This document shows positions 44,283-55,399 of a stretch of 64,000 bases of DNA, piece by piece. Numbering within the stretch: the stretch's first letter is position 1; the number at the start of each line of letters is the position of its first letter. A program made the translations under genes and the position numbers. The notes under the pieces are model-generated. The model was not told where the DNA came from. It worked only from the letters and a program-made list of their open reading frames with translations, and ran no database searches. Origin of the DNA: Lolium rigidum (taxonomy: Eukaryota > Streptophyta > Magnoliopsida > Poales > Poaceae). Where the stretch lies: contig NC_061513.1 of assembly GCF_022539505.1 (NCBI RefSeq), positions 353,195,696 to 353,259,695 on the forward strand. Direction: 5' to 3'.

Positions 44283-45995
44283 TGATGTCTACGGGTGCTT
44301 CTATTCTTGTAGACGGTGTTGGGCCTCCAAGAGCAGAGGTTTGTAGAACAGCAGCAAGTTTCCCTTAAGTGGATCACCCAAGGTTTATCGAACTCGGGGA
44401 GGAAGAGGTCAAAGATATCCCTCTCATGCAACCCTGCAACCACAAAGCAAGAAGTCTCGTGTGTCCCCAACACACCTAATAGGTGCACTAGTTCGGCGAA
44501 GAGATAGTGAAATACATGTGGTATGAATAAGTATGAGCAGTAGTGACGGCGCCAGAAAAGTGCTTGCTGGCGTGTGGTTGATGGTGGTAATATTGCGAGA
44601 AGTACAGATGCAGTAAAACAGTAAACAAGCAGCGGTAGCAGTATTTAGGAACAAGGCCTAGGGATCATACTTTCACTAGTGGATACTCTCAACATTGATC
44701 ACATAACAGAATAAATAGATAGATGCTAGACTCTACACTCTCTTGTTGGATGATGAACACCACTAACTGTGTAGGATTACACGAACCCTCAATGTCGGAG
44801 TTAACAAGCTCCACAATATTCGATGTTCATGTTTAAATACCCTTAGAGTGCATGACAAATCAACATAACCAAACCAAGTACTAACATAGCATGCAGACTG
44901 TCACCTTCACGCTACGAAAGGAGGCATAGATCACATCAATACCATCATAGCAATAGTTAACTTCATAATCTACAAGAGATCACAATCATAGCCTACGCCA
45001 AGTACTTCACGATGCACACACTGTCACCTTTACACCGTGCAGGAGGAATAAACTACTTTAATAACATCACTAGAGTAGCACACGGATAAATTGTGATACA
45101 TAACACATTGCAATCATAAAGAGATATAAATAAGCACTTCACTATGCCATTCATAACAGTGAATAAGTATTCCGTGAAATATAGCCTAAGAGACCCACAC
45201 GGTGCACACACTCGTCACGTTTACACACGTGGGACAAGGAGTCTCCGGAGATCACATAAGTAAAACTCACTTGACTAGCATAATGACATCTAGATTACAA
45301 GCATCATCATATGAATCTCAATCATGTAAGGCAGCTCATGAGATTATTGTATTGAAGTACATAGGAGAGAGATGAACCACATAGCTACCGGTACAGCCCT
45401 TAGCCTCGATGGAGAACTACTCCCTCCTCATGGGAGACAGCAGCGTTGATGAAGATGGCGGTGGTGTCGATGGAGGAGCCTTCCGGGGCACTTCCCCGTC
45501 CCGGCGGCGTGCCGGAACAGAGACTCCTGTCCCCCAGATCTTGGCTTCGCGATGGCGGCGGCTCTGGAAGGTTTCTCGTACCGTGGCTTTTCCGTATCGA
45601 GGTTTTAGGTCAGGGACCCTTAAATAGGCGAAGAGGCGGAGTCGGAAGGCTGACGAGGTGGTGTCACAATAGGGGGGCGCGGCCCTGGCCCTGGCCGCGC
45701 CGCCCTGTTGTCTGGTGGGCCTGTGGCCCCCCTCTGGTTGCTCTCGGGTGTTCTGGAAGCTTCGTGGAATTCTAAGATGATGGGCGTTGATTTCGTCCGA
45801 TTCCGAGAATATTTCCTTACTAGGATTTCTGAAACCAAAAACAGCTAGAACAAGAACTCGGCCCTTCGGCATCTCGTCAATAGGTTAGTTCCGGAAAACG
45901 CATAAATATGACATATAATGTGTATAAAACATGTGAGTATCATCATAAAAGTAGCATGGAACATAAGAAATTATAGATACGTTTGAGACGTATCA
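44283..45995 (-). repeat. 5' LTR of element B (right copy)
   Basis: 1713 bp. In element orientation it begins TGATACGTCTC at 45995 and ends GACATCA at 44283. It carries the element's presumed promoter. Confidence 0.9.
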
Positions 45996-46379
45996 GACCG
46001 TCACTACAATGAAAGATCAAATGACGGATATACAGCGCAATCTTGCAGATATGCACCTAGCTATTGAGAATTTGACCGCACAACAACAACAAGACAATGA
46101 CGAAGATCCTGAGCTTCAAGATGACGCACACAATGCTCGTGGTGCGCCACGTGGTAATCGTCCTCGAGGATGGGCTCCACTTGGCCGCAATGGTCGTGGA
46201 CATGATGAGGAAGATGGATTGGGTAAGCCCAAGTTTTCTATGCCCAAGTTTGAAGGAGGTGCTGATGTTGAAGAATACCTCACTTGGGAGCTCAAAATTG
46301 AAAAGTTATGGAGTTTACATGCTCACAACACTGAAGATAGGAAGATCAAGCTTGCTTCTTCCGAATTCGATGGCTATGC

Positions 46380-49300
46380 TTGCGTTGGTGGGATGCATTT
46401 GTTCGTAACCGAGATGAGGATGGTGAGCAACCTATACGCACATGGCGTGCTATGAAGGAGGCGATGACTTCTCGCTTTGTGCCTACAAATTACTTGCGGA
46501 ATATATTTGATAAGTTGACCCTATTGAGACAAGGTGTGAAGACTGTGGATGAATATTACATGGAGATGGAGATGCTTATGCAGCGTGGCCGTGTCCGTGA
46601 GTATCTCAAGATGACAATGCAGCGTTTCCTCAACGGTTTGAAGTATGATATCAAAGGCATTGTTTGTCACTATAGTTACACCAATATGAATCAACTGTTA
46701 CATCATGCAAGAGAAGCTGAATCACAGTTGGCTGACGAAGCAAAGGCTAAAGGACGTGCTACGGGAACTGGGCGTTTTACACCCCGCGCGCCCCCATCTA
46801 TGGCGCCAGCGCCATCGACGCGCTCTGCACCTTACTCTACTCTGCCTAGCAAGCCGGTCTCCAATGTGTCTAACGCAAAGAAGTCCGAATCTGCTTCAAG
46901 TACGAGTGGTTCTAACATGTCTACTGCGCGTAACCGTGATATGGCTTGTCATACATGTGGTGGCAAAGGTCACTTCAAGAGAGATTGTCCTAACCGCAAA
47001 GTCATGATTATCAATGAGGACAATGAGTATGAGACTGGAGAAGATGTTGATCCTAATGCTCCAGAAGATGATGACTATGACACTGATGGTGAAGATGCAT
47101 ATCCGTCTGATGCTCGTACCATTGTTGTGTTGCAGCGTGCTCTTAATGTTTTGCCTAGTGCATCTACTCAGCGCTGCAATTTGTTCCAAACAAAGGCTTT
47201 AGTTGGTCCTGACAAAGCTTGCAAGGTCATTATTTATGGCGGGAGTTGCCGCAATTTAGCAAGCAAGGAGTTGTGTACCAAGCTGAAGTTGAAGTATCTA
47301 CCGCACCCGCATCCATACTATATTCAGTGGTTGAGCGACAATGGTGAGATGAAGGTAAACCACATGGTGCGTGTTGAATTTGCTATTGGACCGTATAAGG
47401 ATTGCATTAATTTTGATGTGGTTCCTATGACGGTGTGTCACCTACTATTGGGTCGGCTTTGGCTCTATGACCGTTCTGTGCAACACAATGGCCGCGCCAA
47501 TACATATCACTTGGAGTTCAAGGGCAAGAAAATTAACTTACAGCCTATGTCACCACAACAAATTGTCAATGAGTCTCGTCAGAAAGTTGAAGTAAACTTG
47601 GAGGATGCTTCTTTAGATAGGCGAGAGAATTGTAATGTCGTGAGTGATATAACGAAAAGTGAGAGAGTGAATTCCTTAGTCTCATTAGCCACCAAAGAAG
47701 ACATGAGAGAATTTAGCGAGGATCCTACAGCCATGCCTCTTGTGCTTTTGTACAGGGGTACGGTTTTGGTTTCTAACGACATGACCCCTCTTCCTTTTGG
47801 TGTTTCAAATGTTTTGCAGGAATTTAGCGATGTGTTTTCGGATGAGGTACCCGCAGGACTACCACCATTGCGAGGTATTGAGCATAAAATCGACTTGATT
47901 CCCGGAGCTTCGCTACCCAATAGGGCACCATATAGAACGAATCCCGAAGAAACGAAGGAGATACAGAAGCAAGTACAAGCTCTACTCGACAAAGGTTATA
48001 TCCGCATAAGCCTTAGTCCTTGTGCTGTTCCTGTTATTTTAGTTCCAAAGAAAGATGGTACATGGCGTATGTGCGTAGATTGTAGAGCTATAAACAACAT
48101 TACTATTCGATATCGTCACCCTATTCCCCGTTTAGAGGATATGCTACATGAATTGAGTGGTGCTGCTGTGTTCTCTAAAATTGATTTGCGTAGTGGTTAT
48201 CATCAAATTAGGATGAAAGAAGGGGATGAATGGAAAACAACCTTTAAAACAAAATTTGGTTTGTATGAGTGGTTAGTAATGCCTTTTGGTTTGACTAATG
48301 CACCTAGAACTTTCATGAGACTGATGAACCATGTTTTGCGTGAATTTATTGGTAAGTTTGTGGTTGTGTACTTTGATGACATATTAATCTACAGCCGAAA
48401 TGAATCTGATCATACTATACATATTCGACATGTTTTGCAAGTGTTGCATGATAATAAACTCTATTGTAATCTTAAGAAGTGCACATTTTGCAAAGGTAAG
48501 GTCATATTTCTGGGTTATGTTGTCTCTAAGCATGGAGTAGAAGTAGATGTGTCTAAAATTGAAGCTATTCAAAATTGGCCTACTCCCATGAATGTGAGTC
48601 AAGTAAGAAGTTTCCATGGTCTAGCTGGGTTTTATAGAAGATTTGTGCCCAACTTTAGTACTATTGCTGCACCTTTGAATGACTTAACTAAAAAGGGTGT
48701 AATATTTGAGTGGGGCGCAGCCCAAGATCATGCTTTTGATGAACTTAAGAGATTGTTAACTTCTGCACCGTTGCTTGCACTTCCTGATTTCAATAAGCAG
48801 TTTGAGATTGAATGTGATGCTAGTGGTATTGGAATTGGTGGTGTGTTGATGCAAGAGGGTCGCCCAATTGCATATTTTTCTGAGAAACTTTCTGGTGCTA
48901 AGTTGAACTATCCTATATACGATAAATAATTGTATGCTTTAATTAGAGTTCTTGAGGTTTGGCAACATTACTTGTGGCCAAAAGAATTTATCATACATTC
49001 TGATCATGAAGCTTTAAAATACCTGTAAGCTCAGTCTACTTTGCATAAGCGTCTTGCCAAGTGGGTTGAGTTCATTGAGTCTTTTCCATACATTATTAAC
49101 CATAAGAAGGGAAAAGATAATATTGTTGCTGATGCTCTATCTAGGAAGAATATGCTATTAACTCAACTTGATGTTAAAATTCCTGGATTAGAAGTACTAT
49201 GTGATTTGTATGCTACTGATCATGATTTTGCTGAACCATATCGCTTGTGTGCTATTGGTAGAGCATGGGAAAAATATCACATACATGATGGTTTCTTGTT

Positions 49301-50970
49301 TAGAGCTAACAAACTATGTGTTCCAGAATCGTCTGTGCATTTGCTCTTATTGCAGGAATCACATGCTGGAGGTTTGATGGGTCACTTTGGGCGTGAGAAG
49401 ACGCTACTCATGCTAGCTGACCACTTTTATTGACCAAAGATGAGGCGGCATGTGGACATGTATGTGAAGAGGTGCATTACTTGCAACAAGTCCAAGTCCA
49501 AGCTGAAGCCTCAGGGTTTGTATACTCCTTTAGCAGCACCTACTACACCTTGGGAGGATATTAGTATGGATTTTGTGTTGGGTTTGCCGCGTACTAAGAG
49601 AGGCCATGATTCTATATTTGTGGTAGTGGACAGATTTTCTAAAATGTCACACTTTATTGCCTGCCACAAGAGCGACGATGCGTCGCATATTGCTAACCTG
49701 TTTTTCAGGGAGGTTGTACGACTACATGGAGTCCCGAAGACTATTGGTTCTGATCGTGACGTGAAGTTTATGAGCTTGGAAGACTCTGTGGAGAAAGCTG
49801 GGGACGAAGCTACTTTTCAGTACTACTTGTCATCCCCAAACTGATGGACAAACTGAAGTGGTGAATAGAACATTGTCACAACTGTTGAGATCCATGATCA
49901 AGAAGAACCTGAAGGAGTGGGAAGAGTGTTTGCCGCATGTGGAGTTTGCTTACAACAGGGCAGTACATTCTACCACGGAGCTATGTCCTTTTGAGGTGGT
50001 GTATGGTTTCAAACCCATTACTCCACCTGACTTGTTGCCTTTGCCCATACATGAGAGAGTTAATATGGAGGCATCCAAGAGGGCAGATTTTGTGCGAAAG
50101 ATCCATGTGAAGACTAAAGAGTTGATAGAGAAGAAAGGCAAGAGCAATGCTGCAAGGATGAACAAGAAGCGCAAAGAGATGTTGTTCAAGCCTGGTTATA
50201 TGGTCTGGGTATATTTTTGCAAGGATAGGTTCCCGAAGCTACGGAAGTCCAAGTTGCTTCCTCGTGGTGCTGGTCCTTACAAAGTGCTTGCCAAGATCAA
50301 TGATAATGCATACTCGATAGATCTTCCACTTGATGAGTTTGGTGTCAGTAATTCTTTCAATGTTGCTGATTTGACACCATATGACGGAGAAGACCTTGGA
50401 GCGTCGAGGTCGACGCCTTTTGAAGGGGGAGATGATGAGGACATCCCTACCTCACTACCACCTCCGTCATTACCAACTGAAGATGAACCTGCTGTGAAGC
50501 TCAAGTCCAATGAACTTCGGATTGGACCTATTACAAGGGCTCGTGCGAAGCTACTTAAACAACAGGTGAACTTGTTCCTAAACGATACCTTGATTGATGA
50601 GAACTTTATACTGCCTAAGTCTTGTTACTTATGTATCATCAGGTATGAAGAGGAGACAAGCATCGCACGAGGAGGAGAGGAGCAGCTGGACGTGAAGAAG
50701 GACGTGACGCTGGACATGGAGCTGGACATGAAGATATCTCATGGACGCGCGAGGGAGGAGCGGGAGGCATGCGCGAGAGGAGAAGAAGAAGTCCAGGCCG
50801 GCCCAGCACCCGGTCAGACCGGCCGCCACGCCGGCGCGCCCGGTCCCTGGCCCGGTTCAACCGGGCGGCAGACCGGATTCACCCCGGCGCCAACCGGGCG
50901 TCGTACTGGCGCCAACCGGACGGAGTTCTGCGACACTTCCGGTTGCCGCCCGGTCCCTGGCCCGGTTTAG
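46380..50970 (+). pseudogene. gag-pol of the gypsy element, several disabling mutations
   Basis: From 46380 the frame carries the Gag C-terminus and zinc knuckle CHTCGGKGHFKRDC (46947-46988). The protease-like region has IIYGGSC (catalytic Asp codon replaced by Tyr TAT, 47235-47237) and LLLGRLWLYDR. RT has RSGYHQIRMKEGDEWKT and YFDD (48369-48380); the RNase H start is FEIECDASGIGIGGVL. It stops at TAA 48927-48929 (probably from GAA). Remaining parts continue in frame but are broken by TAA 49026-49028, TGA 49431-49433 and a small deletion near 49775. Integrase zinc-finger residues, DDE-region text ([35 protein letters not shown]) and the C-terminus follow. The last frame runs about 190 bp into the 3' LTR. 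Confidence 0.88.
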
Positions 50971-51493
50971 ACCGGCCAGCCCGGTCCCAGGCCCGGTCAA
51001 CCGGATTCCAGACCGGCCAAGTCCGAGTCTGTCTCGACCAGATCTATTCTGGGTCGGTTATTTTTGTATCTTTTCGACCAGAAGTCGTCCCGGACGCCTA
51101 TATAAGTGCCCAGGACGCCCCCTAGCTGCTTTAGACCACGTTTAAGATAAACCCTAGTTCTTAGTTGTTTGCTCTGCAAAACTATTGAATTCCCTACACC
51201 ATATTGATTGATATTGTGTAGATCCTGATAAAGTCTTGTGTGATCTGCTGTTCCATTGGGAATTAGACGATTGCAACTTACCGCTTCGTGGTCGGCGGCT
51301 ACGTGCGCAAGTGTGTGGAGTTGCGAATATCTTGTAGGATTGAGAACTGTTGCATTGGCGACAGGGACCAATCGAGATATCTCGTTGCGTCATACAAGTT
51401 ATCATCCATTTCATCAAGTTACCTCCGCTGCAATCACCCCGTGATCATCATCACCACCGTTGCTTCTTGAGAAGATCGGGCCACCCCTTATCA
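50781..51493 (+). repeat. 3' LTR of the gypsy element
   Basis: 713 bp, ending CACCCCTTATCA directly before the TSD copy CTACG. A purine run (GAGAGGAGAAGAAGAAG) spans its left edge and hides the exact boundary. Confidence 0.85.
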
Positions 51494-51498
51494 CTACG

Positions 51499-51819
51499 GA
51501 ACCGCGGCGTCAAGCTCTGCCTGAATCTTGACCCCCTGCCGCCGGGGGCAAACGCCGCCCGCCGACCGAGCCGAAGCGAGCCCCCCAGCTCCTCCGCCCG
51601 GCAGATGAAGCTGTCCAGCCCCACCGCCAGAGATGGCCGTCGCGGGGAGTCCCGCGCCTCCTCCTCAGAGAGCCCCTCCCCAGCAACCGACGCCAGATCT
51701 GCCGCCGACGAGGACTCCCCGTCCTCGTCCGACAGCGCCCAGAACCTCCCACGGCAGCCTTCCGCCACCATGGTCGGCCGCAACCTGCCCGGCTCGTCGT
51801 AGTTCCCCACCGCCGACAT
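51499..51819 (-). pseudogene. 5' open region of the LINE, right of the gypsy insertion
   Basis: On the minus strand a frame starts MSAVGNYDEPGRLRPTMV at 51819 and runs 107 codons. It continues in frame at 37392 after removal of the gypsy element (…TPRFR joins RLGDSAGPRW). It meets stops from 36937 on. It may be a 5' extension of ORF1, an upstream ORF or an untranslated leader; ATG 36822 is a plausible alternative ORF1 start. Confidence 0.55.
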
Positions 51820-51850
51820 CGCCGGATTCAAATTCAAATCGCCTCAGCGT

Positions 51851-52808
51851 TTTTGTACGGACATCCTAGCAATATTATTTAGTATCATATAATATCCCCT
51901 GATGCCGATTGGTCATAACATGGGATGTTGTATCCTTTGACCTGCACAAAACTGCAGCGTACCTGTACATTGAACAATTGTTGCTATACAATGTACACGT
52001 ACTACGGAGTACAAAAGATAGTCTCCGCAACAGTTTTAAGAAAAAATACGGATCGAGGATGTTGTGAAGAGAGGCTTGCAGTGTGCACTTTTTCGTTTGA
52101 GTTTGGAAATATCAAAGGATTGTTGACTTGTTGTGCGGATGTACCATAATTCAATGATAAATCAAAATAAGATGTGCGTGGGTAAGAACTGTGTATCACT
52201 GTAGGAGATTCGAGCACGAAGCTCCGGTGAGCTGTGACATGGCGCTTGTAACTCCAACAGTTGATTTAAACAGTTACAACACAATATACGTGAGTAGCAT
52301 GGATTTTTTTGTGTGCCACTAGCAATGGTAAGAAAATCGTAATCGTTAACTGGGCTTGAGTGTAGTAAATAATTGGAACTCAGACGATTAACTGATTTAA
52401 TTGGTCAGTTATTAATTGATGCAGCTTACACAAATTAGCAGTCTATATAAAAAAGAAATAGTATATGGATGTCTATATACTTGTTCTACTTCTCTAGGGC
52501 TCAAAATCCAATCAAAACATGTACGTTTAGCTTGGAAAGGCAAATGTAGTTTTCGATCCCTAAATGTAGATTTCGATTCCTAAATGTAGATTTCCAACAT
52601 TCCTGAATGCTGATTGCATTCATTTCCGTTGTCTGCAAGAGCCTTGAATTCCTGCAAGTTCATTGCCAACAACAAATGTAGATTTCAATTTCTAAATATA
52701 ATAAGAAACTGAATCTGTACTACATTTCCGTTCAGTAATATGTGACTATTTCTGCCAGTGTTGTACATATTAGCAGCTACAATCAAGACATAATTAAACA
52801 CATGTTAT
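51851..52808. other. No gene seen
   Basis: AT-rich sequence. AAATGTAGATTTC-like phrases repeat near 52543-52592 and 52673. No ORF over 75 codons and no recognised repeat family. Confidence 0.5.
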
Positions 52809-52815
52809 CTGATTC

Positions 52816-53726
52816 TTTTTTTTCGAGGGTACGCCAATGGCGTACCAAATCTTTATAGAAGACATCAAAGAGTCATATACAAGAACACCAGCCTAATCTG
52901 CGAACAGATGTGTCGGTACACACACACCCCCACACTGCACCTAAGCATACTCTCGCGACATCAACTCACTCCCTCCTTGCCTCGCAAACCTCCAAAGCTT
53001 GAACTCATCCTTGATCCTCTCCACCAGCTGATGGGCGGTAACCTGAAGCCTGTGGTTGTTGAATGCATGCGCGTTCCTTTGCTTCCACAAAGACCAAGCA
53101 ATAAGGAGAGCGAGCGTATCAAAACCCCGCCTGTCCTTCGGAGCCACCAAACCCCTCGCGGCACTCCACCAATCCTCCAGATTGCTCTCTATTGTTGGCT
53201 CCATGATGTTGAGCCCTGCAGCAATCAAGCACTCGAACCAAGTCTGCCTCGCATATGGGCATTGCACAAGTATGTGCTCCACCGTATCCTCATCTTGCAA
53301 GCACGTGAAGCAAGTCGAAGTTTGATCTTGCAACCCGTGCCGATGCCTTCTATCTGATGTCCATAAGCGATGCTTGAGGGCGAGCCAACCAAAGATCTTG
53401 CATTTTAGTGGGGCATATGATCTCCATATCGGTTTATACATAGCCAACTCATGTGTCCCCTTCCAGAGCATCTTGTAGGTGCTCCTAGCAGAATACTGCC
53501 CATTGCTTGCTCCCGTCCAACTGAACTTGTCCGGCTCCGAATGCACGCGATCCACTTCCTCAATGGCCTCCCAAAGCTGTATGCATTGCACGGTTCCTTC
53601 GACTGTGAGGTTTGTGGCCACGTCTGCCAGCCAAGCATTGTCGATCAACGCCTCCCGTACTGAGCGGCGGTTCCTCGTCCTAGTCGTGACCAAGGCAGTG
53701 ACCGCCGGCACTACCTCCTCAATATG
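52816..53726 (-). mobile_element. 5'-truncated LINE
   Basis: The minus-strand 3' end of a LINE, finishing in an A tail (T run at 52816-52823 on the plus strand). The flanking 6-bp duplication CTGATT lies at 52809-52814 and 53727-53732. Only the C-terminal part of ORF2 and a 3' UTR of about 120 bp are present, as expected for incomplete reverse transcription. It is a separate insertion from the large LINE. Confidence 0.75.
52941..53726 (-). pseudogene. LINE ORF2 C-terminus with zf-RVT domain
   Basis: The open frame reads through WEAIEEVDRVHSEPDKFSW, then YKMLWKGTHELAMYKPIWRS and LKCKIFGWLALKHRLWTSDR. It ends with the zinc-binding signature CFTCLQDEDTVEHILVQC and WSLWKQRNAHAFNN. It stops at 52941 after SREYA. 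This is the zf-RVT region plus tail of plant LINE ORF2. The portion of the open frame beyond 53726 (towards 53924) is flanking DNA. It has no start of its own and cannot make a working enzyme. Confidence 0.8.
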
Positions 53727-53732
53727 CTGATT

Positions 53733-55020
53733 TTGAAATAGGGTTTTATCATCGATTTGTACAAATGCTAAGAGACCAAAGTTTGTTAATTCTGGAGCTT
53801 TTGTAATTCTCAAAAAATATTGTTTTAGTAATTTTTTTATTGCCGTTATATAAAATGTACATTGGCAAGAGCTCCACGGGATCGTGCGCCAAGACGCACA
53901 TCTAAATCTAGTTGCAATAAACAAGATAATCCCTCAATGCACGATAAAAATAGTGTGGACTAGTGATGCCGCATTGGCAAATGCATCCGGCGGGAATAGA
54001 AGGATATGTAAGTTCCCCATTCACTTTGACAACATATTTCACAGAAGTGAGGCGCCTCATAGTCGAATTAACCGAACTGATATCAAAGCTTAGCCTCATA
54101 AGCAAACGTTAATAATACTCTATCGTGTGCCTTCACCATGTCAATTATGAGGGCATAGAAAGCATGCTTGCCTTTTTGTTTCTTGATGGTGTGTAGGAAT
54201 TCATAAGGTAAAAGGACATTGTGTGTAATAAGCCTCTTTGACACAAAGGCGCTTAGCGCCTTAGAAGTAATAACCGTAATATAATTTTAGGCCTATTAGC
54301 ATGTACCTTTGAGATAATTTTATAGACCATGTTACATAAGATAGATCGATATAAAATATAAAACAAAAAAATAAACAAAATGGACCGGGAAAAACAGCAA
54401 AAAAGAAAAGGGAAACAAATAAAAAAAGAAGAGGACAGGTCTAGCGAGCAATCAAGGGCTGGTTAGTCCGTTCCAGCCATCGGTCTTGATATGGAAAAGG
54501 TTCTATCTGCCCGAGAAGCCACAACAAGCCGACCGGTTAATTCAGAGTTCACACCGGAAAAAACTCCCTCCACAGTCCACACCCACGTGCCCCCGGGTCC
54601 ACCTTGTCCCCTTTACCCCCGGGTCCACCTTCTCTGCCCTTTGGCTATCCATGAGTACACGGTTCTCTCGCACACAAACTGCATCAACAGGAACATGATT
54701 ATTGGCTATCGTAAGTCAAGGATTCCTGCCTAGAAACCAACACAACAAAAATCTGCAACAACTTGCATATATTCCAGGACTAACGCCGACAGAAAACCGT
54801 AGCAACCTAGGAGGTGGGGGAGATTTCAGAATCCCCATGCCCAGAGAGCAACAAAACAACACCCTGCGGCAACTTATATAGAATCCAGAAGACAACAACA
54901 CAATAATGTGCATCAACTTTGGCGGATTTTAGAAACCATGTTTAAGCCACAAAACAACAACATATCAAGTCCATGGGGTGTGAGTGTGAGACAAAAGATA
55001 GCGTATATCTGTATGCAAGA
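53733..55020. other. No gene seen
   Basis: Mixed sequence. Short ORFs only; an A-rich patch lies near 54355-54430. From about 54750 the words GCAACTT and CAACTT begin to appear, leading into the CAACTTA-rich tract. Confidence 0.5.
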
Positions 55021-55025
55021 AGGTA

Positions 55026-55138
55026 CTCCCTCCAATACACAATAAATGTCCTGGTTTTAGTTCAAATGTGAACTAAAACAACTATACTCCCAATAAAGAA
55101 TTCTATTGGCGGGAGTACTTATTATGGATCAGAGGGAG
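55026..55138. mobile_element. Stowaway-like MITE
   Basis: 113 bp with ends CTCCCTCCAATAC... and ...GATCAGAGGGAG, the hallmark of Stowaway (Mariner) MITEs. TA precedes the left end (55024-55025); the right flank is TT, so one TSD copy has mutated. The interior has an inverted TTAGTTC/GAACTAA. Confidence 0.65.
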
Positions 55139-55399
55139 TTGGAAAATATGTCCAAACAAAGAATTCTATTGGGGACAAAACTTATCGCGCATTTTATGTA
55201 GAATAGTCATTTTCTTCTCCTCGGGTAGGGGAAGTAGACCGTGGTCGCTAGCATTTATACACATTTTCTTATTTCATCGTATTTGTTGTCGTCCTCCTCC
55301 CGACATCACACACAAATGCATTGTCGTAGACCTAAAAGTAAGCAAAATGTGGTAAGTGTTATATTAGTAGATGGAATCTTGCAACTATGCTTGTTAAAG

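Larger units (their letters stand above)
39211..45995 (-). mobile_element. Non-autonomous LTR retrotransposon B, complete, minus strand
   Basis: A 6785-bp element with LTRs at 39211-40927 and 44283-45995, flanked by the perfect TSD GACCG (39206-39210 and 45996-46000), inside the gypsy gag gene. In its own orientation the LTR starts TGATACGTCTCAAACGTATC and ends CCCGTAGACATCA. The primer-binding site lies next to the right LTR and a purine-rich GGAACTAAGCTTGGGGATGC next to the left. Inside is one 240-codon ORF plus small frames; no Gag, RT or integrase. It shares its backbone with element A but not its ORF. Confidence 0.9.
39030..46455 (+). pseudogene. gag of the gypsy element, split by element B and frameshifted
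   Basis: Gag starts at ATG 39030 (MSASDHKIVNQENK) and reads to 39210, where element B is inserted after the first base of a codon. It resumes at 46001, so that GAG ACC G joins TC ACT ACA ATG in frame. The second part includes MKDQMTDIQRNLADMHLAIE and KPKFSMPKFEGGADVEEYL, characteristic of plant gypsy Gag. Loss of one T near 46380 shifts the frame; the continuation (RWWDAFVRNRDEDGEQPI...) is found in the next frame. Gag would form the virus-like particle if intact. Confidence 0.8.
37393..51493 (+). mobile_element. Ty3/gypsy retrotransposon, interrupted by element B
   Basis: LTRs at 37393-38103 and 50781-51493 and the perfect TSD CTACG (37388-37392 and 51494-51498) define the element. Without element B it is about 7.3 kb. 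The tRNA-iMet-type primer-binding site follows the 5' LTR. The domain order Gag, zinc knuckle, protease, RT, RNase H, integrase is that of Ty3/gypsy; no chromodomain is recognised. The 3' LTR begins AGAAG where the 5' LTR has TGATG. I estimate by eye about 25-30 differences between the two LTRs. Several stops and frameshifts make it inactive. Confidence 0.92.
30378..51850 (-). mobile_element. LINE, minus strand, split by two nested insertions
   Basis: Pieces of one LINE lie at 51499-about 51850 (5' part), 35549-37392, and 30378-33947. The gaps between them are a Ty3/gypsy element (37393-51493) and a solo LTR (33948-35548). In both cases removing the insertion plus one 5-bp TSD rejoins the LINE in the same reading frame. 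ORF1 has two CCHC knuckles and a DUF4283-like domain; ORF2 has endonuclease and reverse transcriptase. The 3' end is lost in the assembly gap. Stops and frameshifts make it inactive. Confidence 0.85.
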
